The position numbers were made by a program, and so were the translations under genes. A DNA stretch of 64,000 nucleotides from Galerina marginata (Eukaryota > Basidiomycota > Agaricomycetes > Agaricales > Galerinaceae). Of the stretch, positions 49,228-59,317 are shown one piece after another. The notes beneath the pieces are model-generated. The model had not been told where the DNA came from and ran no database searches. It was given only the letters and a program-made list of their open reading frames with translations. The DNA is taken from NCBI GenBank assembly GCA_023014335.1, contig JAECYW010000009.1, forward strand, positions 992,001 to 1,056,000, given 5' to 3'. Each line of letters starts with the position of its first letter. Position 1 is the stretch's first letter.

Positions 49228-51677
49228 TCACGTACTTGCCAGGCATGCACACACAGCAGCTAAATGACACATACATTAGCCTAGCAAGTCTTTGCGCCGA
49301 ATGAAGCCGAGACCACGCACCTCCGAGGTTAGTCCTGTCCCTCTTTACTTGGGTAATCTCAACGTTTTTTGTTGCACCTGCACCGATGATCTCGCGCAGG
49401 GCGTCTTCCATATCATGTTGGAAGGTCCCACTGCGGAATACGCTATCCAGACATCAGGTCCTAGTCCTTAATTTAAAGGTGATTACTTACCTCCCATTGA
49501 TGCCGACCCTTCCACCCAGCTCAATTCCACCACCAACTGCCGCACGACCCATCAAAACCAGGATGGAGGCAATTGCGCATGCACCCAGGCGCGCAGTGCG
49601 GAGCAGGACAGCTCTGCATATTTCTTTCACCGTATTTCCGTCTTCTTCCGTGACATTATTTTGGGAAAGGTCAAGCCTTCTCACTAGCAGATGCTGGACA
49701 GCCTCGTTGTTCCTCGCAGCATCAATACTCCACACCAGTCCAATGTCAATCGCGCCTTTAGTGTTGAGCTTTTTGCTGGAGATACGGTTAAAAAGTGGTT
49801 TGTTCTGGGTAACCAACGGTGGGATTCCTGTGTCGATATAGTAGAGGAGGACGAGTCGGACAAGCTCGCCGATAGATGTAGAAGAGACAAGCTTCTCAAA
49901 TATCTGTTTCCCCGGATGGGCAGACTCGCGATCGATTCGGTAGTCGAATTGAGTTCGTTGGAGGTCCTGTTGTCGACTGAGACTCGGTTATGGTGAGCCG
50001 AATTTCTGGAGTGTACTCACCGGGATATTTTCAAAGCTGCCCCATTCAGTGTTTAGCACCATCTGGCCATCTATTCCTTTCAAATTCAAAGACTTGACAT
50101 TTGCCGCCGCTTCGACGTAGGCGCCGTTGGTCCCATTGTCAAATATTGCACCTGCGTAATATTAGAACGTAAATCACAATCCGCTATGCTAACTTGCCTA
50201 TCTCGCATTCCCCGGATTCGTAAGCCTCTGCCAAAAGTGTCGCCGTCGTCTAGTAAGTATTCTCGTCATTGAATGCCCTCTTCGATTGTTATCATTTATA
50301 ATATACCCACATCGTTAATAAGCGCATTGCACTTAATGTAGAGCCCTTCCATATGGTCCAAGGCACTTTGGAGAAGCTTGACGACGTCCATTCCTACAGT
50401 TCCACCAGAGGAGCCCTTATCCGTGACCTCTTTGGTCCATCGCAGAAGCTTTCCTGAATCCAAGGTCGTCTTCTCGACGGGGAAGGCAAATGTTATCCCC
50501 ATGAGTAGAGGCGCCTTTCGTGTTGAGGAAAGATGCCAGTCCTCGACGACAGCTTTTTTGATGTGTTGGGCGATATACGCTGAGATACGAGTACGGAATT
50601 ATTAGGGGGATATACGGCAGGCACAGGGAACACGAACCGAAGAGTTCATTGGCTGGGCCACCAAGTAGACTGGGTGCAAGGTCAAAGTTCCTATGGTCGC
50701 TGCTTGACGTGCCTGAGGCACCGTCTAATTTGAAATAGGACAGAGCCCTTCGCACACACCCAATTAATGCTTATTCCATCACTTCTTGGAATAGCAGCTC
50801 ACAGGTTATCTGCCATAGTTAATGCTAGAAATGAACCTTTCTCCGTTCCATCAGGAATACGGGTGACGTATGTGGGTCTAGAGCAGAGGGGGTCAGTGTT
50901 ATATGATGCCATTGAGATGAACTACGTGCATCATGGAAGGAGGGTTTTGCTCCACGTTAAGATTATCTCGAAAGGCGACGAGCATATCTGCTACAATTTT
51001 TTGTAGCGTCTGCGTCGAGATGGAAAATAAATCCTTAGAGACAACGGCTTGATTCCAGACCGGTCGCTCAGGTTCAGGCTGCGAACCGCTGAATGGGATG
51101 AACAACCAACTGTTAGCCGCCCCTGGGTACGCATTTTCATAGGTGATCTGTTTGATGATGGCAATCTCCCAATGACCCATGCAATGGATTATAGAATACC
51201 TTTGCATCATAAAGCTTATAAGGCAGTGCACTGACGTTTTCGGCTATAAGACAACTGTTGTACTTGGAGAAGTGATAGATCCTGGGGAAAGTAATTTAGA
51301 GTAGGTTACATGGACCCGCTCAGAGAAAGATCTAGAAACCTACTTCCACACATACCCATCCTCACTGCCAATCGGGACATAGGCCCAAGTAAAAACTGGT
51401 TCGGCGACTATGGGAGCAAAACCGTTCATTAAGGTAAAGTTTCTGGTTTCACCGCTCTTCAGCACTGTGGCAATCCGGCCGTCTGAGCCAACCTCCCACT
51501 GCATTAAGAACATACTGTAAGTTCGCTACAGCTTTGGAAGTACAATTCAGGCCTTACTTTGGCCGCCTTGTCGAATGCACTATAACCTACCACTGACGTA
51601 TCATCATCATGAAGACCGACAAAGGTCAAGGTGCCTGGGTTATATATCCTGTATGATCCTGGGGGAGGAGGAGCCAT
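49228..51677 (-). CDS. Ricin-B-like lectin domain fused to divergent hexokinase
   Basis: Twelve-exon model of 596 residues; introns 51499-51557, 51282-51343, 51166-51235, 50878-50950 (GC-AG, weakest), 50748-50802, 50580-50637, 50250-50310, 50152-50197 (GC-AG), 49967-50020, 49431-49490, 49260-49320. Residues 1 to about 140 look like a beta-trefoil lectin: PPPPGSYRIYN, SAFDKAAKWEV, VWKIYHFSKYNSCLIAEN, ANSWLFIPF. From about 150 on it is hexokinase: SKDLFSISTQTLQKIVADML, PTYVTRIPDGTEKGSFLAL, MGITFAFPVEKTTLDSGKLL, CNALIND|TTATLLAEAY, GAIFDNGTNGAYVE, MVLNTEWGSFE, HPGKQIFEKLVS, SIGELVRLVLL, and terminal GAAVCACLAST. The lectin end and hexokinase start share one exon. The DLGGTN phosphate motif is replaced (LTMADN after FLA) and GTGTNG reads DNGTNG, while the catalytic Asp region (IND-T) and Glu (NTEWG) remain. 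It is probably non-catalytic or regulatory, like known degenerate fungal hexokinases; decay is the alternative. Confidence 0.7.
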
Positions 51678-53635
51678 GTTGCTTGGGTTATTCGCAAGTC
51701 CCGCATCAAGTAGATATACAAAACATGGGGCTGTTTTGCTAATTCACCCAGAAGGGCCTATCAAAGAGGATTATATGCATTAGATAGTGCCATGTCAATT
51801 TCACTGGTCAGACGACTGGCAGGACTTCGTACTTGGGACTCACTTACTGAAAAAAGAAGAAAGACCTAGAACTTGTATCAGGTGGTCGATTTCCCATAAT
51901 GCGACTCCTCTGAAGAGAAGCCGTGCATGAGCCTACCTATATCTTGACAGGTTTCCGTGGCTTCATCATGGGATATGTTTAAGTTACGAGAGTCCGGCGA
52001 AAGGCCGGGTACCGGTAACTCCCTTGATGCAATTAGAGTACGTAATCATTTGATCATCTCCTACTGGCGTTATCCTCCTCTATCGCACTCACGTCGCGCC
52101 GCCACGATAAGTTGGTAAACCACAAATCCCTCACCGCCTCAGGCTGACGCCGCCGACATCATGCCTAAACCAGGCCTAAACCACTGAGTACAAGACTGGC
52201 GGCCGCATGTGTACCACAGAACGGCGGCGGCAACAACGCCGTAGACTAAGTATACCGAGCTTATCCACCTGCCCTACGTCTTAGTGCCGAAATGAGCAGG
52301 AAGACAACTCAACTAACGTGGCGACTATTTTCACGGCGACGACTTAAGTCAACGAGTGCCTCTACGGTCCCATCTAACGTGAACCCTCGCCACCAATGCC
52401 ACCACTCGGCGAAGGACAAGTGAGGTCACTATCACCTCAACAACCGTCTTACACCTTACGCATTTCCTGCGCCCCTCCTTCAAGAGATGTGCCAGGCAGG
52501 ATATGTTGACTAAGTAACCATCAGCACTTCCCCGGAGATCAGACAAGATGCCAGTGGCAGTAGACGATGGAGACGATTATAGAACGACCCGACGAAGGGG
52601 TGAGGTAGGAAGTGGGAGGTGGAGACACCAACATGACAGACAGCGACATGGGTGCGGTCCGGATATCTTTCCTATTTACAAGGTATCTTGTTACTTAAAA
52701 ATATTTTGGCAAATACATTTTTCTAACGACTACATATTTATATTCTACTAGGCTCCCGGTCGAAAAAGAGGTTGAAAAGAGAACGAAGGGAAGTGGAGTG
52801 TTGAAGAATGCCTGGCCATCCTACTGTCCCATTATATGAAAACAAATCACCTGAGCTACGGAGGGATACACGCTGCAGAGTGTCACATTTGAAACGCAGT
52901 ACGTTTGTTCTAAGAGTTGAATTGTGTCGAATGCCATAACCAGTCAGCGGCAGTAAATTTTAGGGTACCAGTCCAATAAGCAGCCCAATAGCTTCGAAAG
53001 AAACTTCCTGGTGATCGCCCTGGTTTATTTAATATTGACGGTGATCGGATAACCAGAAACCGTTGAACTCAAAGTCTGAGTCTTGAATACTTCCTGGTAC
53101 TGTTCTCTTCACGAGGGGAAATAAATTCAACGATGGGCCTATGAACCCAAAAATGGCACGCCGTTGGAAACAGCCTTTTTCCAGCGGCACTCTCATACCA
53201 TATCAAGATCATCCAACTGCCAAGGAGGACTGTCAATGGCAGAGCCTGCAAGGAATCAACACTTTCACCGTATGTTGGTCTCTGTAATGCAGCGAATGTG
53301 CCAACACGCTGTCAGAAGATAAATTAAGTCCCAGTGAAGGAGGCGGCAGTGTCGAGTCGTATGAAATATCGAACAATAAATAGTAACAATCGGTTGTTCG
53401 AGGTCAATGTTGTGCAGCCACATAGGTTCATAGGTGGGTTTTCCATTTCGTTGAGGTACCACGATTGACGGACTCCCTTCGTTAATGTGAAATTTGTGAT
53501 GGTACTCTGGGTGTAACCACTTGGTCGTTTTACATGAACATTTAATATTCAACGAGTCAAGAAAATTGAAGAAATATACGAAGTAAGATTTACACGGTCG
53601 TTGAAATCCACTCGGTGGTGCTCCTCACGTTCCAA
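51678..53635. other. Intergenic, unusual composition and repeat
   Basis: No supported gene. 52.05-52.55 kb is rich in CGCC/CGGCG words and short overlapping frames without motifs. About 52658-52740 is AT-rich and resembles 57556-57632. 52.8-53.6 kb has scattered short frames only. It may be degraded transposon sequence. Confidence 0.5.
52658..52740 (+). repeat. AT-rich dispersed repeat, copy 1
   Basis: This stretch resembles 57556-57632 in the same orientation: ATATCTT, CTATTTAC, AGGTAT, ATATTTT-like core, TAA-CGACTA and a TATATT-like end occur in the same order. The copies flank a 5 kb block with a hypothetical gene, a PTPA fragment and the HET gene. Confidence 0.5.
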
Positions 53636-54367
53636 TTAGTATCGGTCAGAATCAGCTCGTCTTTTCAAGAATTGGCCAGAGTTAGCCTTCTGATCCCACT
53701 CTGCTGGGGATTCCCCTGCTTTCCAGGTTTCTGCGAAAGGGTCGTGTTCGAAATCGCCATCTTTGTACCGATACCGGGCCTCGAGGAGCTTGAGGAGTGG
53801 GTTGCGCAATGCAGGGTCCATGCGAACGGCCTCTCCTGGGAGGTAGCTTCCAACTCTATGTCGAGCGAGGCTCTCTTCGAACAGAGCTTCCTCAAAGGTG
53901 CACCCACAGTTGAGATAACCGTCAGGGGCGTTCCTCGGAGCGTATACTCGCCGTTCACGTCGTGCGTCGTGCCAAGCACAAAGGGCATTGCCTGCTCGAT
54001 TGACAGAACAAAGCAGCTTCTTGCGAGTGTCTGTGCGGGCTCGCCAAGAAGCTTGGAAAGTAGGTGACTGTGGTAGCCGTAGGCCGCCATTTATCGATTG
54101 GAGGGCTAATTTGGCCTGCCGGGCTTCCTGTTCGAGCTCTAGAATCCTACGCTGGAGGAAAACGACCCGATCCTCATCCTCGGATGGAAGGATGCTGGAG
54201 GCTGACGATCCATGGAAACTCGTTCCCCCGCCGCCGTGCTGTGATGGGAATGCGCCTTGACTAGCCGTATCGTAGGTGTCGGGGTAATGTTCTGGATAAT
54301 TGGGGGAATGGGGGGACAGAGATTCCGGGGAAACGCTGGGAGTCGTGGAATAGTCGTTCAAAGACAT
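53636..54367 (-). CDS. Conserved-looking hypothetical protein with coiled coil
   Basis: Single exon of 243 residues, the longest frame in this stretch, starting MSLNDYSTTPSVSPESLSPH. The first 70 residues are disordered (Ser/Pro/Gly-rich). Then comes a short coiled coil (RVVFLQRRILELEQEARQAK), and then a folded-looking basic/acidic domain with LCAWHDARRERRVYAP, NCGCTFEEALFEESLARH and LLKLLEARYRYKDGDFEHD. The Cys-X-Cys and Trp/His pattern looks conserved rather than random. I recall proteins of this general shape in Agaricomycetes but cannot name the family or a function. No signal peptide or membrane segment. The opposite-strand frame at 53615-54067 is a shadow. Confidence 0.7.
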   Translation of the reverse strand: MSLNDYSTTPSVSPESLSPHSPNYPEHYPDTYDTASQGAFPSQHGGGGTSFHGSSASSILPSEDEDRVVFLQRRILELEQEARQAKLALQSINGGLRLPQSPTFQASWRARTDTRKKLLCSVNRAGNALCAWHDARRERRVYAPRNAPDGYLNCGCTFEEALFEESLARHRVGSYLPGEAVRMDPALRNPLLKLLEARYRYKDGDFEHDPFAETWKAGESPAEWDQKANSGQFLKRRADSDRY

Positions 54368-55190
54368 GTCGAGCTTTGATCAGTGTAATGCTCCAACCAT
54401 ACTATATACCTACTGTATACTTACCTGTATACCTGTATACAAGGTTTGCGGCTGGGCCGTGCAGTGTTGGACAGCGTCTCCTACATTCAAAGCTGTGTTT
54501 ATCACTGAGAAGCATTTACCCGCTGGCAGCACTAGTACGACTCTAAAATTCCAGATTGAAAGGCCAGACATCCGCTGCAGAGCGCGCGCGCTGATGTGCC
54601 GGGGTTCTTATCTGAGGTGGAGCATGTCTAACAGGGCACGGAGGACGTTGAGGGCCAGCACCGAAATGTCACAAATGTCGAAGCTGAATGACTATGAAAG
54701 ACGAAGACATTTTTAGAAACGGTTTGTGTCAAAGGTCAATTTTTCAAAGGCGAAGGGAGGTAAACGAATGAATGTTGTAGAACGCACATAACGCGGGCAA
54801 TGAGGGAAGGGTACGCGAATGTGCTGAAAGCTCGTGGTCGAAGGAGGGATGTGCGTAAAGCAGGTGGGAAGTGATGGCATGAGGTCACGTTTATCTTGCC
54901 ATAAGATTAAGAAACACAGGAGGCATCTCCTTCAACGTCTTCTCCACCTAGATCAGCAACAACATCCTAATCATCTATATGTTTTTTGGAACTTGTGCCG
55001 ATTGAAGGGCGAAATCAAGTCGAAATTGTCTACTCTGGACAACCCTATTCTTCCAATGTGGTAGCTCATGATAGGCACATTGCACAATATCACTGGCTGT
55101 CTTCTTTCCTCTTTGTCCAATATCATCTCGAGAGCAAAGCACTCAAAGTCGCTGAAACTTCAGAGCACCCCGGAGAGCCGTCGTTCTTCA
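54368..55190. other. Intergenic with PTPA gene fragment
   Basis: Holds the divergent promoters of the hypothetical gene (minus) and HET gene (plus), with a duplicated piece of the PTPA gene at about 54915-55013. No intact gene is seen. Confidence 0.55.
54915..55013 (-). pseudogene. Duplicated fragment of the PTPA gene
   Basis: About 100 nt here aligns with the exon 1-intron 1-exon 2 boundary of the PTPA gene (about 48700-48800), in the same orientation. An uninterrupted 22-nt match begins at 54966 and 48762, with further matching blocks CTCCTTC, CGTCTTCTCCACCT, GAACTTG and GCCGAT in the same order and small gaps. The match includes intron sequence, so the copy came from genomic DNA rather than a reverse-transcribed mRNA. 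It is too short to encode anything. The parent gene is about 6 kb to the left. Confidence 0.75.
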
Positions 55191-57423
55191 ATGGATAAGC
55201 CGACCGAACAGAGCACGTCTACGTCGAAGAATCAAGGTGGCAGGTACGTTTACAGAGTGACTTTTATGGCTACTGCTTATGAGTTCAAATGTACTTATTC
55301 GACATCCAGGACCAGCGTCATCTATGAACGACCTTCGTCCATCTGCCAGTCATGCTGGGATGGGGTCTTCTCTGCACAGCTTGGTTTACTAGCGAAACCA
55401 CTGCTTCGGACGGGCACTGACGAACCGCCCAGCGGTGGATATTCTTACAAGTCTACATGGGAAGACCTTGAATCTCAGGCCGCCGGCGGTTGTCAGTGGT
55501 GTCAGTTCATTGTCCGACTAAAAAATGAAGGCTCTCCCAGTGCCGACAGCCCATTCAACATTATCGTTGGCATTCGGCCTCAAAATTGGTACCTAGGGTC
55601 ACCGAAGAATTCCCAAGTTCTCTGTGTCTTCATCAACAGCTTTCCCAGTTTTGAAGGATATTTGTATGCCGACGCAGGTGATATAGTTCAGGTGCATTCT
55701 TCAAAGTGGTACCTGTGCTGACTTGAATTTCTCAGATGATCCAGCTGCTGAGCATATCATTGCTCGTAGCCGTATCGTTGACGTGGGCTCTTCTCGAGCT
55801 CTTGCGCTTGCCAGGCGACACCTTGAAGATTGTATTCACTCTCACGAGCATTGCTTTCCTCCTGTTGAACCCGTCCCTCTCTTACCTACTCGTGTAGTCG
55901 ACTGTAGTGATCCTAGCCGTCCCCGGCTCGTGGCGACAGGCGGCCTTCGAGGCTCCTATACCGCACTCAGCTATGTGTGGGGCGAAGCCCAGCCTTACAA
56001 CACCACCAAGGCGAACGTCAACGCTTACATTGACGGCATCGATCCCGCGCATCTCTCCCAGACAATTCTCGACGCCATCCACACGACCAGAGCACTAGGC
56101 CTTCAATACCTCTGGGTGGATTCGCTATGCATCATCCAAGACTCAGAGGAGGACAAGCTGCTTGAGATTGCGCGTATGGGCCATATCTATCGGGACACGT
56201 ATGTCACGATCATCGCTGCTAGTGCCCCACGCGTCAGCGCAGGATTCTTGGAAGCACGGCCTCCCGTTCCTCCTGCAGATTTCCCGCCAGATATTAACAT
56301 GCCTTTCGTCTGCCCCCCTGCAAGCGGCCCCGATGGATGCGGGGAAACCCATATGGGCAAAGTACGAATCTCCCCAGTCTCAGTCTACACTGAATCGGAC
56401 GATACCTTTGACCAGTGGTGGGATTACTTCCCCGAGATGGAGCCTGTGCACGAGCGGGCATGGTGTATGCAGGAGTACGCCATGTCTCCACGTGCACTAG
56501 TGTTTGCCTCGCACACAGTGCAGTTCCACTGTCGGACTGGTGGTATCCAGAACGTCGGTGGATCTCACAACGACCATCCCGACCGCGACAATATCCTCCC
56601 GGAGACTTTCTTCCTGCAAGAGACCCCTTCGACGCTCGTGCCTGGCTCGTCAGCCTGGAACTCTGTCCGCCACGCGTGGCATGCCGCTGTGGAGGGCTAC
56701 ACGCGACGCTCCCTTACGAAACCCGAGGACAAGTTCGTCGCCTTTGGCGATGTCGCAGGAGCGTTCCAACGCGTGCTGGGCGGCGACTCTTATCTTGCCG
56801 GACTTTGGCGTGACACGTTCCTCTCCGATCTGCTTTGGCAGAAGTATGCCGACATGGACATGGAACGGCCGAGGGGCTATCGCGCGCCATCTTGGTCGTG
56901 GGCTGCTGTGGATGGGTCTGTTTATCCCGGCAAGTTTTTTTACGGCGCGTTACGTGCAGGAAAGCCCCTAGCAGAGATTGTTCAGTGCGAAGTGGACCTC
57001 AAGTACATTGAGCATCCGTTTGGAGAAGTCACAGGCGCCATCCTCGTTCTTCGCGCTCCTTTCGAACAGTGCATGTGGAATATTCAAACTTCCAACCGCT
57101 TGTATCGATTCTGCGAGACACCTTCGGAAAATCATCTCCAGCCATCGGATCAAGCAGGAAAAGAAGGTCCCCAGCTGGAGTGGATCGGGACTGGGTACAT
57201 TGACAGCAAAGATGACCAGGACGTGCACAACGTATGGGCCGTTCCGGTACACAGGAACGCCGACGAAATAGAAGGTATCATCGTTGCACCAGCGAGCGAA
57301 GGAGGTCCTGGAATACACGACGTGGTCAAGTATCGCAGGATCGGATACTTTGACTCACGCGATATGGCAGGCTCTGCCAGCTGGCTAGATGCGGTACAAG
57401 TCGTAGAAATTGCGATTGTGTAG
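55191..57423 (+). CDS. HET-domain protein (heterokaryon incompatibility type)
   Basis: Three exons (55191-55243, 55310-55677, 55736-57423), 702 residues. The first intron (66 nt) is also open, so it could be retained. Before the HET domain are two CxxC pairs (ICQSCWDG and GGCQWCQF), common in this family. HET motifs follow: SYTALSYVWGEAQPYN, LSQTILDAIHTTRALGLQYL, WVDSLCIIQDSEEDKL, MGHIYRDTYVTIIAASA, and in the second half VHERAWCMQEYAMSPRALVF followed by HCR. The C-terminal 200 residues include APSWSWAAVDGS, typical of basidiomycete HET proteins. In ascomycetes HET proteins trigger cell death on non-self recognition; in basidiomycetes the role is mostly untested. It lies 598 nt upstream of a same-strand alpha/beta hydrolase and in the same 9 kb as deaminase-like and NACHT genes. 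Confidence 0.88.
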
Positions 57424-58021
57424 TATGGCCCACACCCATTTTTATCTGTCCCGTATGAGAGGGTGAAAGACTACGAAGATTGTGGTGGGCTGTGGTAACA
57501 CAACAACTGGGCGGGTCGAAGTCAGCGGCGACACACTACGTCCCTCGTCAGACAGGGCATATCTTCTCTATTTACGAGGTATTTTTTTGGTATTGTGTTG
57601 GGAAAATATATTTCCCTAATGACTATATATGTAGCGGAAATCAACGGCGAAGCTGAGACTTTGGTGACTGACAGGTCAACCATGCCACCTGGACATTTTG
57701 GTTTCTTTGGACATGTCCAGCGTCCCATGGCATTTAGGCTTACTGCGCATCCTCCAAACGGTCTGTTTTCCCATCCTTAGAGAAAAAATGCACCGATCTG
57801 ATTAGGCTATTTCAGTCTATTTCAGTGTAGGCACGAAGCCAGAACATTCGAAGCTTGAAGATACCTGCTGACTTGTACCAGAACGAGCGTCATTTACATC
57901 GACGAGAGAAAACACGTCAAGGAAGCCAGAAGTATTTGTAACGCAGAATTGCAGAATTGCGTCTTGATGACTTAAATACGACTTCAAGTTGTCAGTACCC
58001 ACATCTCGTTCCCTGTCAGTC
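57424..58021. other. Intergenic between HET and hydrolase genes
   Basis: Contains copy 2 of the AT-rich dispersed repeat (57556-57632) and the presumed promoter of the hydrolase gene. No gene seen. Confidence 0.6.
57556..57632 (+). repeat. AT-rich dispersed repeat, copy 2
   Basis: Resembles 52658-52740 in the same orientation. It lies 133 nt after the HET stop codon. Confidence 0.5.
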
Positions 58022-59096
58022 ATGAAACTCTCGTTCTTATCATGCCTTGGCCTAGGCCTGCTTTCGGCGGCAAATGGAGTCATACTTCAGTCAAGCGATG
58101 GAACGGACATCTTTGCTGATGCAATAGGCAACCCGAGAAACCCACCCATCGTTTTCGTTCATGGAATCACTCTAAGCGCATTGGTATGGAAAGACCTCTT
58201 TCAGGATAAACGGTTGTTGGACCACTTCTATTTGGTATGTGAAGTTTTCTTCCTTAAATTCTGTACGAATATGCGTTGTTATGTTTGATGCTCATATGTT
58301 GTCACAGGTGTCGTACGACTTGAGAGGTCATGGACGAAGTGGGAAGCCTAACACAACAGAAGCCTACGTCTCAAACTTGTTCGCTGACGACTTCGCGACC
58401 GTGATAAAAGCTTTCAAAATCAAATCCCCTCTCTTCGTTGGATGGTACCGTCGTGTCAATAATGACTTTGTAAATGGGCTGACACACTTTTTTCTCCTCA
58501 TGTAGGAGCTACGGAGGTAAGAGCGACACTTTGTACCCCGAAACATTCGATTTACTCGTGTACCCTCAGGAACCGTAACCTCCGATATCTTCGCCCATCT
58601 TCCTCCTCGAACAATCTCAGGAATTGTTGCCGTAGCCGCCGTACCATCCACCGGACTCGTTATCAATGCGCCAACTACTGTTGCCCTCCTACCAGGTTTT
58701 GCCGTGACCAACGACGTTGCAGTGGACATCAACACCAAATCCACCTTCATCGACGCATGCTTTAACGACCCCTCGAATGTCGCGATCGATATCATATGGT
58801 CCTGGCTCGGGTCGTCCGTCATCCAGCTCCCACCTATCACCGGCCTGGTCGGAGGGCGTCCGCAGGACCCAACGAAATTGTTTGAGGCCGGCGCCAAAGG
58901 ATTTCCATATCTTGTGATCAGTGGTACGGAGGACAAGATTGCCTTGAACGATAACATCACAGCGGAGATTGAGCCCCATTTCACGAATTTTGAGGTCATC
59001 AGGATACAGGGTGGGGCTCATGCCGTGTTCATTGAAAACGAAGACGAGTTCGTTCGGGCTCTGGTTCCGTTTGCAAATAAGATTTTGGTGTTGTGA
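58022..59096 (+). CDS. Secreted alpha/beta-hydrolase fold enzyme
   Basis: Four exons (58022-58234, 58308-58444, 58506-58516, 58570-59096), 295 residues in one frame. An N-terminal signal peptide is likely: MKLSFLSCLGLGLLSAANG. Fold landmarks: oxyanion strand PIVFVHGITLSALVWKDL, YDLRGHGRSGKP after strand 4, nucleophile elbow G-W-S-Y-G-G, candidate acid in LVISGTEDKIAL, and catalytic His in IRIQGGAHAVFIENED. The nucleophile Ser lies in an 11-nt exon. The size and motifs fit non-haem peroxidase/esterase-like members of the superfamily; substrate unknown. It is convergent with the deaminase-like gene, 221 nt apart. An upstream in-frame Met at 57989 would spoil the signal peptide, so 58022 is preferred. 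Confidence 0.82.
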
Positions 59097-59317
59097 AGAG
59101 TGCGAGAGAGAATTTGACAGAGCCGTATGAGCGTTGTAAAGCCCAGTATAACAAAATGCTCTTGTCTCTTTGTCAAGTTCGACCAACCAAAGTGACTATT
59201 ACTAGTACTTATGTTTTTCGAAGATCGTTCCGTCGTGATGTTGCACCTATTTGTATATTTCAAGAGTATGTCCAGCATATCACTATACATGGTACATAAA
59301 TAATCTGTTCTACCACT

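Noticed and set aside
49228..51677. Hexokinase-like gene as a plain pseudogene
   Set aside because: The twelve exons stay in frame with good splice sites at all but one junction, and conserved segments continue to the natural C-terminus. The changed motifs look like divergence rather than random decay, though this is not proven.
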